From Schistocerca nitens (Eukaryota > Arthropoda > Insecta > Orthoptera > Acrididae), in NCBI RefSeq assembly GCF_023898315.1, contig NC_064621.1:11158501-11222500 (forward strand): 64,000 nucleotides of DNA. Reading direction: 5' to 3'. Below the pieces are notes generated by a model. It searched no databases. It saw nothing but the letters and a program-made list of their open reading frames with translations, and was not told the DNA's origin. The position numbers were made by a program, and so were the translations under genes. Of the stretch, positions 39,540-51,219 are shown piece by piece (the stretch's first letter is position 1; each line of letters opens with the position of its first letter).

Positions 39540-41430
39540 AATTCCGATGCAATTTCTGTGTTTCATCGTCAATGGGAAGGTCCAATGGATACAGTAAAGC
39601 TGCAGAGGTGCATCGGAATGTAAAACTGGTGACACAGGAAACGCTCAAAGCATAGACAGTAGGAACACACAGTCTTCCTGTTCTTAAGTCCGCATTGTGT
39701 CTCTTATATTTAATTCCGATGCAATTTCTGTGTTTCTTCGTCAATAGGAGTTCCAAGGGATACAGTAAACCTGCAGAGGTGCATCGGAATGTAAAACTGG
39801 TGACACAGGAAACGCTCGAAACACAGACCGTAAGAATACTCAGTTTTCTAGTACTTAAGTCGGCGTTGTTTCTCTTATATTTAATTCCGATGCAATTTCT
39901 GTGTTTCATCGTCAATGGGAGGGTCCAATGGATACAGTAAACCTGCTGAGGTGCAACGTAATGTAAAACTGGTGACACAGGAAACGCTCAAATCATAGAC
40001 CGTAAGAATACTCAGTTTTCTTGTACTTAAGGCGGCGTTGTGTCTCTTATATTTAATTCCGATGCAATTTCTGTGTTTCATCGTCAATGGGAAGGTCCAA
40101 CGGATACAGTAATCCTGCAGAGGTGCATCGGAATGTAAAACTGGTGACACAGGAAACGCTCAAAACATAGACAGTAGGAAGACACAGTCTTCCTATTCTT
40201 AAGACGGCATTGTGTCTCTAATATTTAATTCCGATGCAATTTCTGTGTTTCATCGTCAATGGGAAGGTCCAATGGATACAGTAAACCTGGAGAGGTGCAT
40301 CGGAATGTAAAACTGGTGACACAGGAAACGCTCAAAACACAGACATTAGGAAGACTCAGTCTTCCTATACTTAAGTCGGCATTGTGTCTCTAATATTTAA
40401 TTCCGATGCAATTTCTGTGTTTGATCGTCACTGTGAAGGTCCAAGGGATACAGTAAACTTGCAGAGGTGCATCGGAATGTAAAACTGGTGACACAGGAAA
40501 CGCTCAAAACATAGACAGTAGGAAGACTCAGATTTCCTGTACTTAAGTCGGCATTGTGTCTCTTATATTTAATTCCGATGCAATTTCTGTGTTTCATCGT
40601 CAATGGGAAGGTCCAATGGATACAGTAAACCTGCAGAGGTGCATCGGAATGTAAAACTGGTGACGCTGTAAAGGCTCAAAACATAGACAGTAGGAAGACT
40701 AAATCTTCCTGTACTGAAGTCGGTATTGTGTATCTTATATTTAATTCCGATGTAATTTCTGTGTTTCATCGTCGAAGGGAAAGTCCAAGGGATACAGAAA
40801 ACCTGCAGAGGTGCATCGGAATGTAAGACTGGTGACACAGGAAACGCTCAAAACATAGACAGTTCTAAGACTCAGTCTTCCTGTACTTAAGGTGGCATTG
40901 TGTCTCTTATATTTAATTCCGATGCAATTTCTGTGTTCCATCGTCAATGGGAAGGTCCAAGGGATACAGTATACCTGCAGAGGTGCATCGGAATGTAAAA
41001 CTGGTGACACAGGAAACGCTCAAAACATAGACAGTAGAAAGACTCAGTCCTCGTGTTCTTCAGTCGGCATTGTGTCTCTAATATTTAATTCCGATGCAAT
41101 TTCTGTGTTTGATCGTCACTGTGAAGGTCCAAGGGATACAGTAAACATGCAGAGGTGCATCGGAATGTAAAACTGGTGACACAGGAAACGCTCAAAACAT
41201 AGACAGTAGGAATACTCAGTCTTCCTGTACTTAAGTCGGCATTGTGTCTCATATATTTAATTCCGATGCAATTTCTGTGTTTCATCGTCAATGGGAGGGT
41301 CCAATGGATACAGTAAACCGGCAGAGGTGCATCGGAATGTAAAACTGGTGACAGAGGAAACGCTCAAAACATAGACCGTAAGAAGACTCAGTTTTCTTGT
41401 ACTTAAGTCGGCGTTGTGTCTCTTATATTT
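39540..41430. repeat. Core HOR copy 14, 11-mer, 1891 bp
   Basis: Complete 11-mer. From about 40053 it belongs to the first copy of the 5497-bp duplication. Markers that recur 5497 bp later are GATACAGAAAACC (40794), TGTCTCATATATTT (41243) and ACCGGCAGAGG (41328). Confidence 0.93.
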
Positions 41431-44400
41431 AATTCCGATGCATTTTCTGTGTTTCATCGTCAATGGGAAGGTCCAATGGATACAGTAAAGCTGCAGAGGT
41501 GCATCGGAATGTAAAACTGGTGACACAGGAAACGCTCAAAGCATAGACAGTAGGAACACTCAGTCTTCCTGTTCTTAAGTCCGCATTGTGTCTCTTATAT
41601 TTAATTCCGATGCAATTTCTGTGTTTCATCGTCAATAGGAGTTCCAAGGGATACAGTAAACCTGCAGAGGTGCATCGGAATGTAAAACTGATGACACAGG
41701 AAACGCTCGAAACACAGACCGTAAGAATACTCAGTTTTCTAGTACTTAAGTCGGCGTTGTTTCTCTTATATTTAATTCCGATGCAATTTCTGTGTTTCAT
41801 CGTCAATGGGAGGGTCCAATGGATACAGTAAACCTGCTGAGGTGCAACGTAATGTAAAACTGGTGACACAGGAAACGCTCAAATCATAGACCGTAAGAAT
41901 ACTCAGTTTTCTTGTACTTAAGGCGGCGTTGTGTCTCTTACATTTAATTCCGATGCAATTTCTGTGTTTCATCGTCAATGGGAAGGTCCAATGGATACAG
42001 TAATCCTGCAGAGGTGCATCGGAATGTAAAACTGGTGACACAGGAAACGCTCAAAACATAGACAGTAGGAAGACACAGTCTTCCTATTCTTAAGACGGCA
42101 TTGTGTCTCTAATATTTAATTCCGATGCAATTTCTGTGTTTCATCGTCAATGGGAAGGTCCAATGGATACAGTAAACCTGGAGAGGTGCATCGGAATGTA
42201 AAACTGGTGACACAGGAAACGCTCAAAACACAGACATTAGGAAGACTCAGTCTTCCTATTCTTAAGTCGGCATTGTGTCTCTAATATTTAATTCCGATGC
42301 AATTTCTGTGTTTGATCGTCACTGTGAAGGTCCAAGGGATACAGTAAACTTGCAGAGGTGCATCGGAATGTAAAACTGGTGACACAGGAAACGCTCAAAA
42401 CATAGACAGTAGGAAGACTCAGATTTCCTGTACTTAAGTCGGCATTGTGTCTCTTATATTTAATTCCGATGCAATTTCTGTGTTTCATCGTCAAAGGGAA
42501 GGTCCAATGGATACAGTAAACCTGCAGAGGTGCATCGGAATGTAAAACTGGTGACGCTGTAAAGGCTCAAAACATAGACAGTAGGAAGACTAAATCTTCC
42601 TGTACTGAAGTCGGTATTGTGTCTCTTATATTTAATTCCGATGTAATTTCTGTGTTTCATCGTCAATGGGAAGGTCCAAGGGATACAGTAAACCTGCAGA
42701 GGTGCATCGGAATGTAAGACTGGTGACACAGAAAACGCTCAAAACATAGACAGTACTAAGACTCAGTCTTCCTGTACTTAAGGTGGCATTGTGTCTCTTA
42801 TATTTAATTCCGATGCATCTTCTGTGTTCCATCGTCAATGGGAAGGTCCAAGGGATACAGTATACCTGCAGAGGTGCATCGGAATGTAAAACTGGTGACA
42901 CAGGAAACGCTCAAAACATAGACAGTAGAAAGACTCAGTCCTCGTGTTCTTCAGTCGGCATTGTGTCTCTAATATTTAATTCCGATGCAATTTCTGTGTT
43001 TGATCGTCACTGTGAAGGTCCAAGGGATACAGTAAACTTGCAGAGGTGCATCAGAATGTAAAACTGGTGACACAGGAAACGCTCAAAACATAGACAGTAG
43101 GAAGACTCAGTCTTCCTGTACCTAAGTCGGCATTGTGTCTTTTATATTTAATTCCGATGCAATTTCTGTGTTTCATCGTCAATGGGAGGGTCCAATGGAT
43201 ACAGTAAACCAGCAGAGGTGCATCGGAATGTAAAACTGGTGACACAGGAAACGCTCAAAACATAGACCGTAAGAAGACTCAGTTTTCTTGTACTTAAGTC
43301 GGCGTTGTGTCTCTTATATTTAATTCCGATGCAATTTCTGTATATCATCGTCAATGGGAAGGTCCAATGGATACAGTAATCCTGCAGAGGTGCATCGGAA
43401 TGTAAAACTGGTGACACAGGAAACGCTCAAAACATAGACAGTAGGAAGACACAGTCTTCCTATTCTTGAGACGGCATTGTGTCTCTAATATTTAATTCCG
43501 ATGCAATTTCTGTGTTTCATCGTCAATGGGAAGGTCCAATGGATACAGTAAACCTATAGAGGTGCATCGGAATGTAAAACTGGTGACACAGGAAACGCTC
43601 AAAACACAGACATTAGGAAGACTCAGTCTTCCTATACTTCAGTCGGCATTGTGTCTCTAATATTTAATTCCGATGCAATTTCTGTGTTTGATCGTCACTG
43701 TGAAGGTCCAAAGGATACAGTAAACCTGCAGAGGTGCATCGGAATGTAAGACTGGTAACACAGGAAACGCTCAAAACATAGACAGTACTAAGACTCTGTC
43801 TTCCTGTACTTAAGCCGGCATTGTGTATCTTATATTTAATTTCTATGCCATTTCTGTGTTTCATCGTCAATGGGAAGGTCCAAGGGATACAGTATACCTG
43901 CAGAGGTGCATCGGAATGTAAAACTGGTGACACAGGAAACGCTCAAAACATAGACAGTAGAAAGACTCAGTCCTCGTGTTCTTCAGTCGGCATTGTGTCT
44001 CTAATATATAATTCCGATGCAATTTCTGTGTTTGATCGTCACTGTGAAGGTCCAAGGGATACAGTAAACTTGCAGAGGTGCATCGGAATGTAAAACTGGT
44101 GACACAGGAAACGCTCAAAACATAGACCGTAAGAAGACTCAGTTTTCTTGTACTTAAGTCGGCGTTGTGTCTCTTGTATTTAATTCCGATGCAATTTCTG
44201 TGTTTCATCGTCAATGGGAAGGTCCAATGGATACAGTAAAGCTGCAGAGGTGCATCGGAATGTAAAACTGGTGACACAGGAAACGCTCAAAGCATAGACA
44301 GTAGGAACACTCAGTCTTCCTGTTCTTAAGTCCGCATTGTGTCTCTTATATTTAATTCCGATGCAATTTCTGTGTTTCATCGTTAATAGGAGTTCCAAGG

Positions 44401-45549
44401 GATACAGTAAACCTGCAGAGGTGCATCGGAATGTAAAACTGGTGACACAGGAAACGCTCGAAACACAGACCGTAAGAATACTCAGTTTTCTAGTACTTAA
44501 GTCGGCGTTGTTTCCCTTATATTTAATTCCGATGCAATTTCTGTGTTTCATCGTCGATGGGAGGGTCCAATGGATACAGTAAACCTGCTGAGGTGCAACG
44601 TAATGTAAAACTGGTGACACAGGAAACGCTCAAATCATAGACCGTAAGAATACTCAGTTTTCTTGTACTTAACGCGGCGTTGTGTCTCTTATATTTAATT
44701 CCGATGCAATTTCTGTATATCATCGTCAATGGGAAGGTCCAATGGATACAGTAATCCTGCAGAGGTGCATCGGAATGTAGAACTGGTGACACAGGAAACG
44801 CTCAAAACATAGACAGTAGGAAGACACAGTCCTCCTATTCTTGAGACGGCATTGTGTCTCTAATATTTAATTCCGATGCAATTTCTGTGTTTCATCGTCA
44901 ATGGGAAGGTCCAATGGATACAGTAAACCTATAGAGGTGCATCGGAATGTAAAACTGGTGACACAGGAAACGCTCAAAACACAGACATTAGGAAGACTCA
45001 GTCTTCCTATTCTTCAGTCGGCATTGTGTCTCTAATATTTAATTCCGATGCAATTTCTGTGTTTGATCGTCACTGTGAAAGTCCAAGGGATACAGTAAAC
45101 TTGCAGAGGTGCATCGGAATGTAAAACTGGTGACACAGGAAACACTCAAAACATAGACAGTAGGAAGACTCAGATTTCCTGTACTTAAGTCGGCATTGTG
45201 TCTCTTATATTTAATTCCGATGTAATTTCTGTCTTTCATCGTCAATGGGAAGGTCCAAGGGATACAGTAAACCTGCAGTGCTGCATCGGAATGTAAGAAA
45301 CACAGGAAACGCTCAAAACATAGACAGTACTAAGACTCTGTCTTCCTGTACTTATGCCAGCATTGTGTATCTTATATTTAATTTCTATGCCATTTCTGTG
45401 TTTCATCGTCAATGGGAAGGTCCAAGGGATACAGTAAACCTGCAGAGGTGCATCGGAATGTAAAACTGGTGACACAGGAAACGCTCATAACATAGACCGT
45501 AAGAAGACCCTGTTTTCTTGTACTTAAGTCGGCGTTGTGTCTCTTATAC
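40053..45549. repeat. 5497-bp tandem duplication, first copy (32 monomers)
   Basis: Matches 45550-51046 at a constant 5497-bp offset through copies 14-16. The offset changes to 5670 after 45222, where the second copy has an extra monomer. Few differences are visible, for example CAATGGGAAGG at 40600 against CAAAGGGAAGG at 46097, TGACAGAGG at 41350 against TGACACAGG, and TACCTAAG at 43119 against TACTTAAG. Confidence 0.92.
41431..44181. repeat. Core HOR copy 15, 16-mer, 2751 bp, with a flank-type monomer
   Basis: The order is m1-m11. The chain then jumps from m11 straight to m4 (hybrid at 43322 with TGTATATCATCG) and on to m5. Next comes an m6 hybrid that switches to GTAAGACTGGTAACAC (43748), then a monomer opening ATTTCTATGCC (43838), then an m9/m10 pair ending in an m11 tail. 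The ATTTCTATGCC monomer is otherwise typical of the 15-mer block and the right flank. Confidence 0.9.
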
Positions 45550-46927
45550 TTAATTCCGATGCAATTTCTGTGTTTCATCGTCAATGGGAAGGTCCAATGG
45601 ATACAGTAATCCTGCAGAGGTGCATCGGAATGTAAAACTGGTGACACAGGAAACGCTCAAAACATAGACAGTAGGAAGACACAGTCTTCCTATTCTTAAG
45701 ACGGCATTGTGTCTCTAATATTTAATTCCGATGCAATTTCTGTGTTTCATCGTCAATGGGAAGGTCCAATGGATACAGTAAACCTGGAGAGGTGCATCGG
45801 AATGTAAAACTGGTGACACAGGAAACGCTCAAAACACAGACATTAGGAAGACTCAGTCTTCCTATACTTAAGTCGGCATTGTGTCTCTAATATTTAATTC
45901 CGATGCAATTTCTGTGTTTGATCGTCACTGTGAAGGTCCAAGGGATACAGTAAACTTGCAGAGGTGCATCGGAATGTAAAACTGGTGACACAGGAAACGC
46001 TCAAAACATAGACAGTAGGAAGACTCAGATTTCCTGTACTTAAGTCGGCATTGTGTCTCTTATATTTAATTCCGATGCAATTTCTGTGTTTCATCGTCAA
46101 AGGGAAGGTCCAATGGATACAGTAAACCTGCAGAGGTGCATCGGAATGTAAAACTGGTGACGCTGTAAAGGCTCAAAACATAGACAGTAGGAAGACTAAA
46201 TCTTCCTGTACTGAAGTCGGTATTGTGTCTCTTATATTTAATTCCGATGTAATTTCTGTGTTTCATCGTCGAAGGGAAAGTCCAAGGGATACAGAAAACC
46301 TGCAGAGGTGCATCGGAATGTAAGACTGGTGACACAGGAAACGCTCAAAACATAGACAGTTCTAAGACTCAGTCTTCCTGTACTTAAGGTGGCATTGTGT
46401 CTCTTATATTTAATTCCGATGCAATTTCTGTGTTCCATCGTCAATGGGAAGGTCCAAGGGATACAGTATACCTGCAGAGGTGCATCGGAATGTAAAACTG
46501 GTGACACAGGAAACGCTCAAAACATAGACAGTAGAAAGACTCAGTCCTCGTGTTCTTCAGTCGGCATTGTGTCTCTAATATTTAATTCCGATGCAATTTC
46601 TGTGTTTGATCGTCACTGTGAAGGTCCAAGGGATACAGTAAACATGCAGAGGTGCATCGGAATGTAAAACTGGTGACACAGGAAACGCTCAAAACATAGA
46701 CAGTAGGAATACTCAGTCTTCCTGTACTTAAGTCGGCATTGTGTCTCATATATTTAATTCCGATGCAATTTCTGTGTTTCATCGTCAATGGGAGGGTCCA
46801 ATGGATACAGTAAACCGGCAGAGGTGCATCGGAATGTAAAACTGGTGACACAGGAAACGCTCAAAACATAGACCGTAAGAAGACTCAGTTTTCTTGTACT
46901 TAAGTCGGCGTTGTGTCTCTTATATTT
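44182..46927. repeat. Core HOR copy 16, 16-mer, 2746 bp, contains duplication junction
   Basis: A 16-monomer unit, short mainly through a 5-bp deletion at about 45297 (GTAAGAAACACAGG for GTAAGACTGGTAACACAGG). The monomer at 45551 is a hybrid: upstream it is flank-like (TTATACTTAATTCC) and downstream it is m4-like (TAATCCTGCAG). It marks the join of the two 5497-bp duplicates. Confidence 0.9.
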
Positions 46928-49678
46928 AATTCCGATGCAATTTCTGTGTTTCATCGTCAATGGGAAGGTCCAATGGATACAGTAAAGCTGCAGAGGTGCA
47001 TCGGAATGTAAAACTGGTGACACAGGAAACGCTCAAAGCATAGACAGTAGGAACACTCAGTCTTCCTGTTCTTAAGTCCGCATTGTGTCTCTTATATTTA
47101 ATTCCGATGCAATTTCTGTGTTTCATCGTCAATAGGAGTTCCAAGGGATACAGTAAACCTGCAGAGGTGCATCGGAATGTAAAACTGATGACACAGGAAA
47201 CGCTCGAAACACAGACCGTAAGAATACTCAGTTTTCTAGTACTTAAGTCGGCGTTGTTTCTCTTATATTTAATTCCGATGCAATTTCTGTGTTTCATCGT
47301 CAATGGGAGGGTCCAATGGATACAGTAAACCTGCTGAGGTGCAACGTAATGTAAAACTGGTGACACAGGAAACGCTCAAATCATAGACCGTAAGAATACT
47401 CAGTTTTCTTGTACTTAAGGCGGCGTTGTGTCTCTTACATTTAATTCCGATGCAATTTCTGTGTTTCATCGTCAATGGGAAGGTCCAATGGATACAGTAA
47501 TCCTGCAGAGGTGCATCGGAATGTAAAACTGGTGACACAGGAAACGCTCAAAACATAGACAGTAGGAAGACACAGTCTTCCTATTCTTAAGACGGCATTG
47601 TGTCTCTAATATTTAATTCCGATGCAATTTCTGTGTTTCATCGTCAATGGGAAGGTCCAATGGATACAGTAAACCTGGAGAGGTGCATCGGAATGTAAAA
47701 CTGGTGACACAGGAAACGCTCAAAACACAGACATTAGGAAGACTCAGTCTTCCTATTCTTAAGTCGGCATTGTGTCTCTAATATTTAATTCCGATGCAAT
47801 TTCTGTGTTTGATCGTCACTGTGAAGGTCCAAGGGATACAGTAAACTTGCAGAGGTGCATCGGAATGTAAAACTGGTGACACAGGAAACGCTCAAAACAT
47901 AGACAGTAGGAAGACTCAGATTTCCTGTACTTAAGTCGGCATTGTGTCTCTTATATTTAATTCCGATGCAATTTCTGTGTTTCATCGTCAAAGGGAAGGT
48001 CCAATGGATACAGTAAACCTGCAGAGGTGCATCGGAATGTAAAACTGGTGACGCTGTAAAGGCTCAAAACATAGACAGTAGGAAGACTAAATCTTCCTGT
48101 ACTGAAGTCGGTATTGTGTCTCTTATATTTAATTCCGATGTAATTTCTGTGTTTCATCGTCAATGGGAAGGTCCAAGGGATACAGTAAACCTGCAGAGGT
48201 GCATCGGAATGTAAGACTGGTGACACAGGAAACGCTCAAAACATAGACAGTACTAAGACTCAGTCTTCCTGTACTTAAGGTGGCATTGTGTCTCTTATAT
48301 TTAATTCCGAAGCATCTTCTGTGTTCCATCGTCAATGGGAAGGTCCAAGGGATACAGTATACCTGCAGAGGTGCATCGGAATGTAAAACTGGTGACACAG
48401 GAAACGCTCAAAACATAGACAGTAGAAAGACTCAGTCCTCGTGTTCTTCAGTCGGCATTGTGTCTCTAATATTTAATTCCGATGCAATTTCTGTGTTTGA
48501 TCGTCACTGTGAAGGTCCAAGGGATACAGTAAACTTGCAGAGGTGCATCAGAATGTAAAACTGGTGACACAGGAAACGCTCAAAACATAGACAGTAGGAA
48601 GACTCAGTCTTCCTGTACTTAAGTCGGCATTGTGTCTTTTATATTTAATTCCGATGCAATTTCTGTGTTTCATCGTCAATGGGAGGGTCCAATGGATACA
48701 GTAAACCAGCAGAGGTGCATCGGAATGTAAAACAGGTGACACAGGAAACGCTCAAAACATAGACCGTAAGAAGACTCAGTTTTCTTGTACTTAAGTCGGC
48801 GTTGTGTCTCTTATATTTAATTCCGATGCAATTTCTGTATATCATCGTCAATGGGAAGGTCCAATGGATACAGTAATCCTGCAGAGGTGCATCGGAATGT
48901 AAAACTGGTGACACAGGAAACGCTCAAAACATAGACAGTAGGAAGACACAGTCTTCCTATTCTTGAGACGGCATTGTGTCTCTAATATTTAATTCCGATG
49001 CAATTTCTGTGTTTCATCGTCAATGGGAAGGTCCAATGGATACAGTAAACCTATAGAGGTGCATCGGAATGTAAAACTGGTGACACAGGAAACGCTCAAA
49101 ACACAGACATTAGGAAGACTCAGTCTTCCTATTCTTCAGTCGGCGTTGTGTCTCTAATATTTAATTCCGATGCAATTTCTGTGTTTGATCGTCACTGTGA
49201 AGGTCCAAAGGATACAGTAAACCTGCAGAGGTGCATCGGAATGTAAGACTGGTAACACAGGAAACGCTCAAAACATAGACAGTACTAAGCCTCTGTCTTC
49301 CTGTACTTAAGCCGGCATTGTGTATCTTATATTTAAATTCTATGCCATTTCTGTGTTTCATCGTCAATGGGAAGGTCCAAGGGATACAGTATACCTGCAG
49401 AGGTGCATCGGAATGTAAAACTGGTGACACAGGAAACGCTCAAAACATAGACAGTAGAAAGACTCAGTCCTCGTGTTCTTCAGTCGGCATTGTGTCTCTA
49501 ATATATAATTCCGATGCAATTTCTGTGTTTGATCGTCACTGTGAAGGTCCAAGGGATACAGTAAACTTGCAGAGGTGCATCGGAATGTAAAACTGGTGAC
49601 ACAGGAAACGCTCAAAACATAGACCGTAAGAAGACTCAGTTTTCTTGTACTTAAGTCGGCGTTGTGTCTCTTGTATTT
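46928..49678. repeat. Core HOR copy 17, 16-mer, 2751 bp
   Basis: Second duplicate of copy 15, offset 5497 bp. It shares GCATCTTCTGTGTTCC (48311), TGTATATCATCG (48836) and the ATTTCTATGCC-type monomer, here read as AAATTCTATGCC (49336). Confidence 0.92.
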
Positions 49679-51219
49679 AATTCCGATGCAATTTCTGTGT
49701 TTCATCGTCAATGGGAAGGTCCAATGGATACAGTAAAGCTGCAGAGGTGCATCGGAATGTAAAACTGGTGACACAGGAAACGCTCAAAGCATAGACAGTA
49801 GGAACACTCAGTCTTCCTGTTCTTAAGTCCGCATTGTGTCTCTTATATTTAATTCCGATGCAATTTCTGTGTTTCATCGTTAATAGGAGTTCCAAGGGAT
49901 ACAGTAAACCTGCAGAGGTGCATCGGAATGTAAAACTGGTGACACAGGAAACGCTCGAAACACAGACCGTAAGAATACTCAGTTTTCTAGTACTTAAGTC
50001 GGCGTTGTTTCTCTTATATTTAATTCCGATGCAATTTCTGTGTTTCATCGTCGATGGGAGGGTCCAATGGATACAGTAAACCTGCTGAGGTGCAACGTAA
50101 TGTAAAACTGGTGACACAGGAAACGCTCAAATCATAGACCGTAAGAATACTCAGTTTTCTTGTACTTAACGCGGCGTTGTGTCTCTTATATTTAATTCCG
50201 ATTCAATTTCTGTATATCATCGTCAATGGGAAGGTCCAATGGATACAGTAATCCTGCAGAGGTGCATCGGAATGTAAAACTGGTGACACAGGAAACGCTC
50301 AAAACATAGACAGTAGGAAGACACAGTCCTCCTATTCTTGAGACGGCATTGTGTCTCTAATATTTAATTCCGATGCAATTTCTGTGTTTCATCGTCAATG
50401 GGAAGGTCCAATGGATACAGTAAACCTATAGAGGTGCATCGGAATGTAAAACTGGTGACACAGGAAACGCTCAAAACACAGACATTAGGAAGACTCAGTC
50501 TTCCTATTCTTCAGTCGGCATTGTGTCTCTAATATTTAATTCCGATGCAATTTCTGTGTTTGATCGTCACTGTGAAAGTCCAAGGGATACAGTAAACTTG
50601 CAGAGGTGCATCGGAATGTAAAACTGGTGACACAGGAAACACTCAAAACATAGACAGTAGGAAGACTCAGATTTCCTGTACTTAAGTCGGCATTGTGTCT
50701 CTTATATTTAATTCCGATGCAATTTCTGTGTTTCATCGTCAATGGGAAGGTCCAAGGGTAAATAGTAAACCTGCAGAGGTGCATCGGAATGTAAAACTGG
50801 TGACACAGGAAATGCTCAAAACATAGACAGTAGGAAGACTCAGTCTTCCTGTACTTAAGTCTGCATTGTGTCTCTTATATTTAATTCCGATGTAATTTCT
50901 GTCTTTCATCGTCAATGGGAAGGTCCAAGGGATACAGTAAACCTGCAGTGCTGCATCGGAATGTAAGAAACACAGGAAACGCTCAAAACATAGACAGTAC
51001 TAAGACTCTGTCTTCCTGTACTTATGCCAGCATTGTGTATCTTATATTTAATTTCTATGCCATTTCTGTGTTTCATCGTCAATGGGAAGGTCCAAGGGAT
51101 ACAGTAAACCTGCAGAGGTGCATCGGAATGTAAAACTGGTGACACAGGAAACGCTCATAACATAGACCGTAAGAAGACCCTGTTTTCTTGTACTTAAGTC
51201 GGCGTTGTGTCTCTTATAC
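49679..51219. repeat. Core HOR copy 18, partial, ends at the right flank
   Basis: Second duplicate of the first part of copy 16. It has one additional monomer of about 173 bp at 50719-50891 (GGGTAAATAGTAAACC, GAAATGCTC, AAGTCTGCATTG) that is missing at 45222. It ends in TTATACTTAATTCC-type flank sequence at 51220. Confidence 0.88.

Larger units (their letters stand above)
13412..50021 (-). repeat. m2: 171-bp monomer subtype that merges two open frames
   Basis: m2 has AATAGGAGTTCC where the norm is AATGGGAAGGTCC, a net loss of one base, so it is 171 bp (57 codons). It starts at 13412, 15303, 18741, 20632, 22522, 24413, 26304, 28195, 30085, 33352, 35242, 37821, 39712, 41603, 44354, 47100 and 49851, and is absent from copy 3. 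Because 171 is divisible by three, the minus frame continues into the neighbouring monomer and gives 146-codon open frames (for example 22348-22788). Copies 2 and 5 break it with ACAGTTAACC. This is arithmetic of the repeat; I do not call a protein. Confidence 0.9.
12724..51219. repeat. Core array: 11-monomer HOR family (~1891 bp)
   Basis: About 38.5 kb of homogenised HOR. Taking the copy at 22350-24240 as type, the monomers are: m1 AAGCTGCAG; m2 171 bp with AATAGGAGTTCC; m3 CCTGCTGAGGTGCAACG; m4 TAATCCTGCAG with AAGACACAGTC; m5 CCTGGAGAGG with CAGACATTAGG; m6 TTTGATCGTCACTGTG with CTCAGATTTCC; m7 GACGCTGTAAAGGC; m8 GTAAGACTGG with CAGTTCTAAG; m9 GTGTTCCATCG with TATACCTGCAG; m10 TTTGATCGTC with ACATGCAG or ACTTGCAG; m11 GGGAGGGTCC with ACCAGCAG. 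Ordinary copies keep this order with 1890-1891 bp spacing. Departures are listed as separate entries. Confidence 0.95.
45550..51219. repeat. 5497-bp tandem duplication, second copy plus one monomer (5670 bp)
   Basis: Begins in the hybrid monomer at 45551. It carries an additional monomer at 50719-50891. The 5-bp deletion at 45297 recurs at 50967, so that deletion predates the duplication. The copy ends on the same TTATACTTAATTCC monomer that supplied the junction, then passes into the right flank. Confidence 0.9.
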
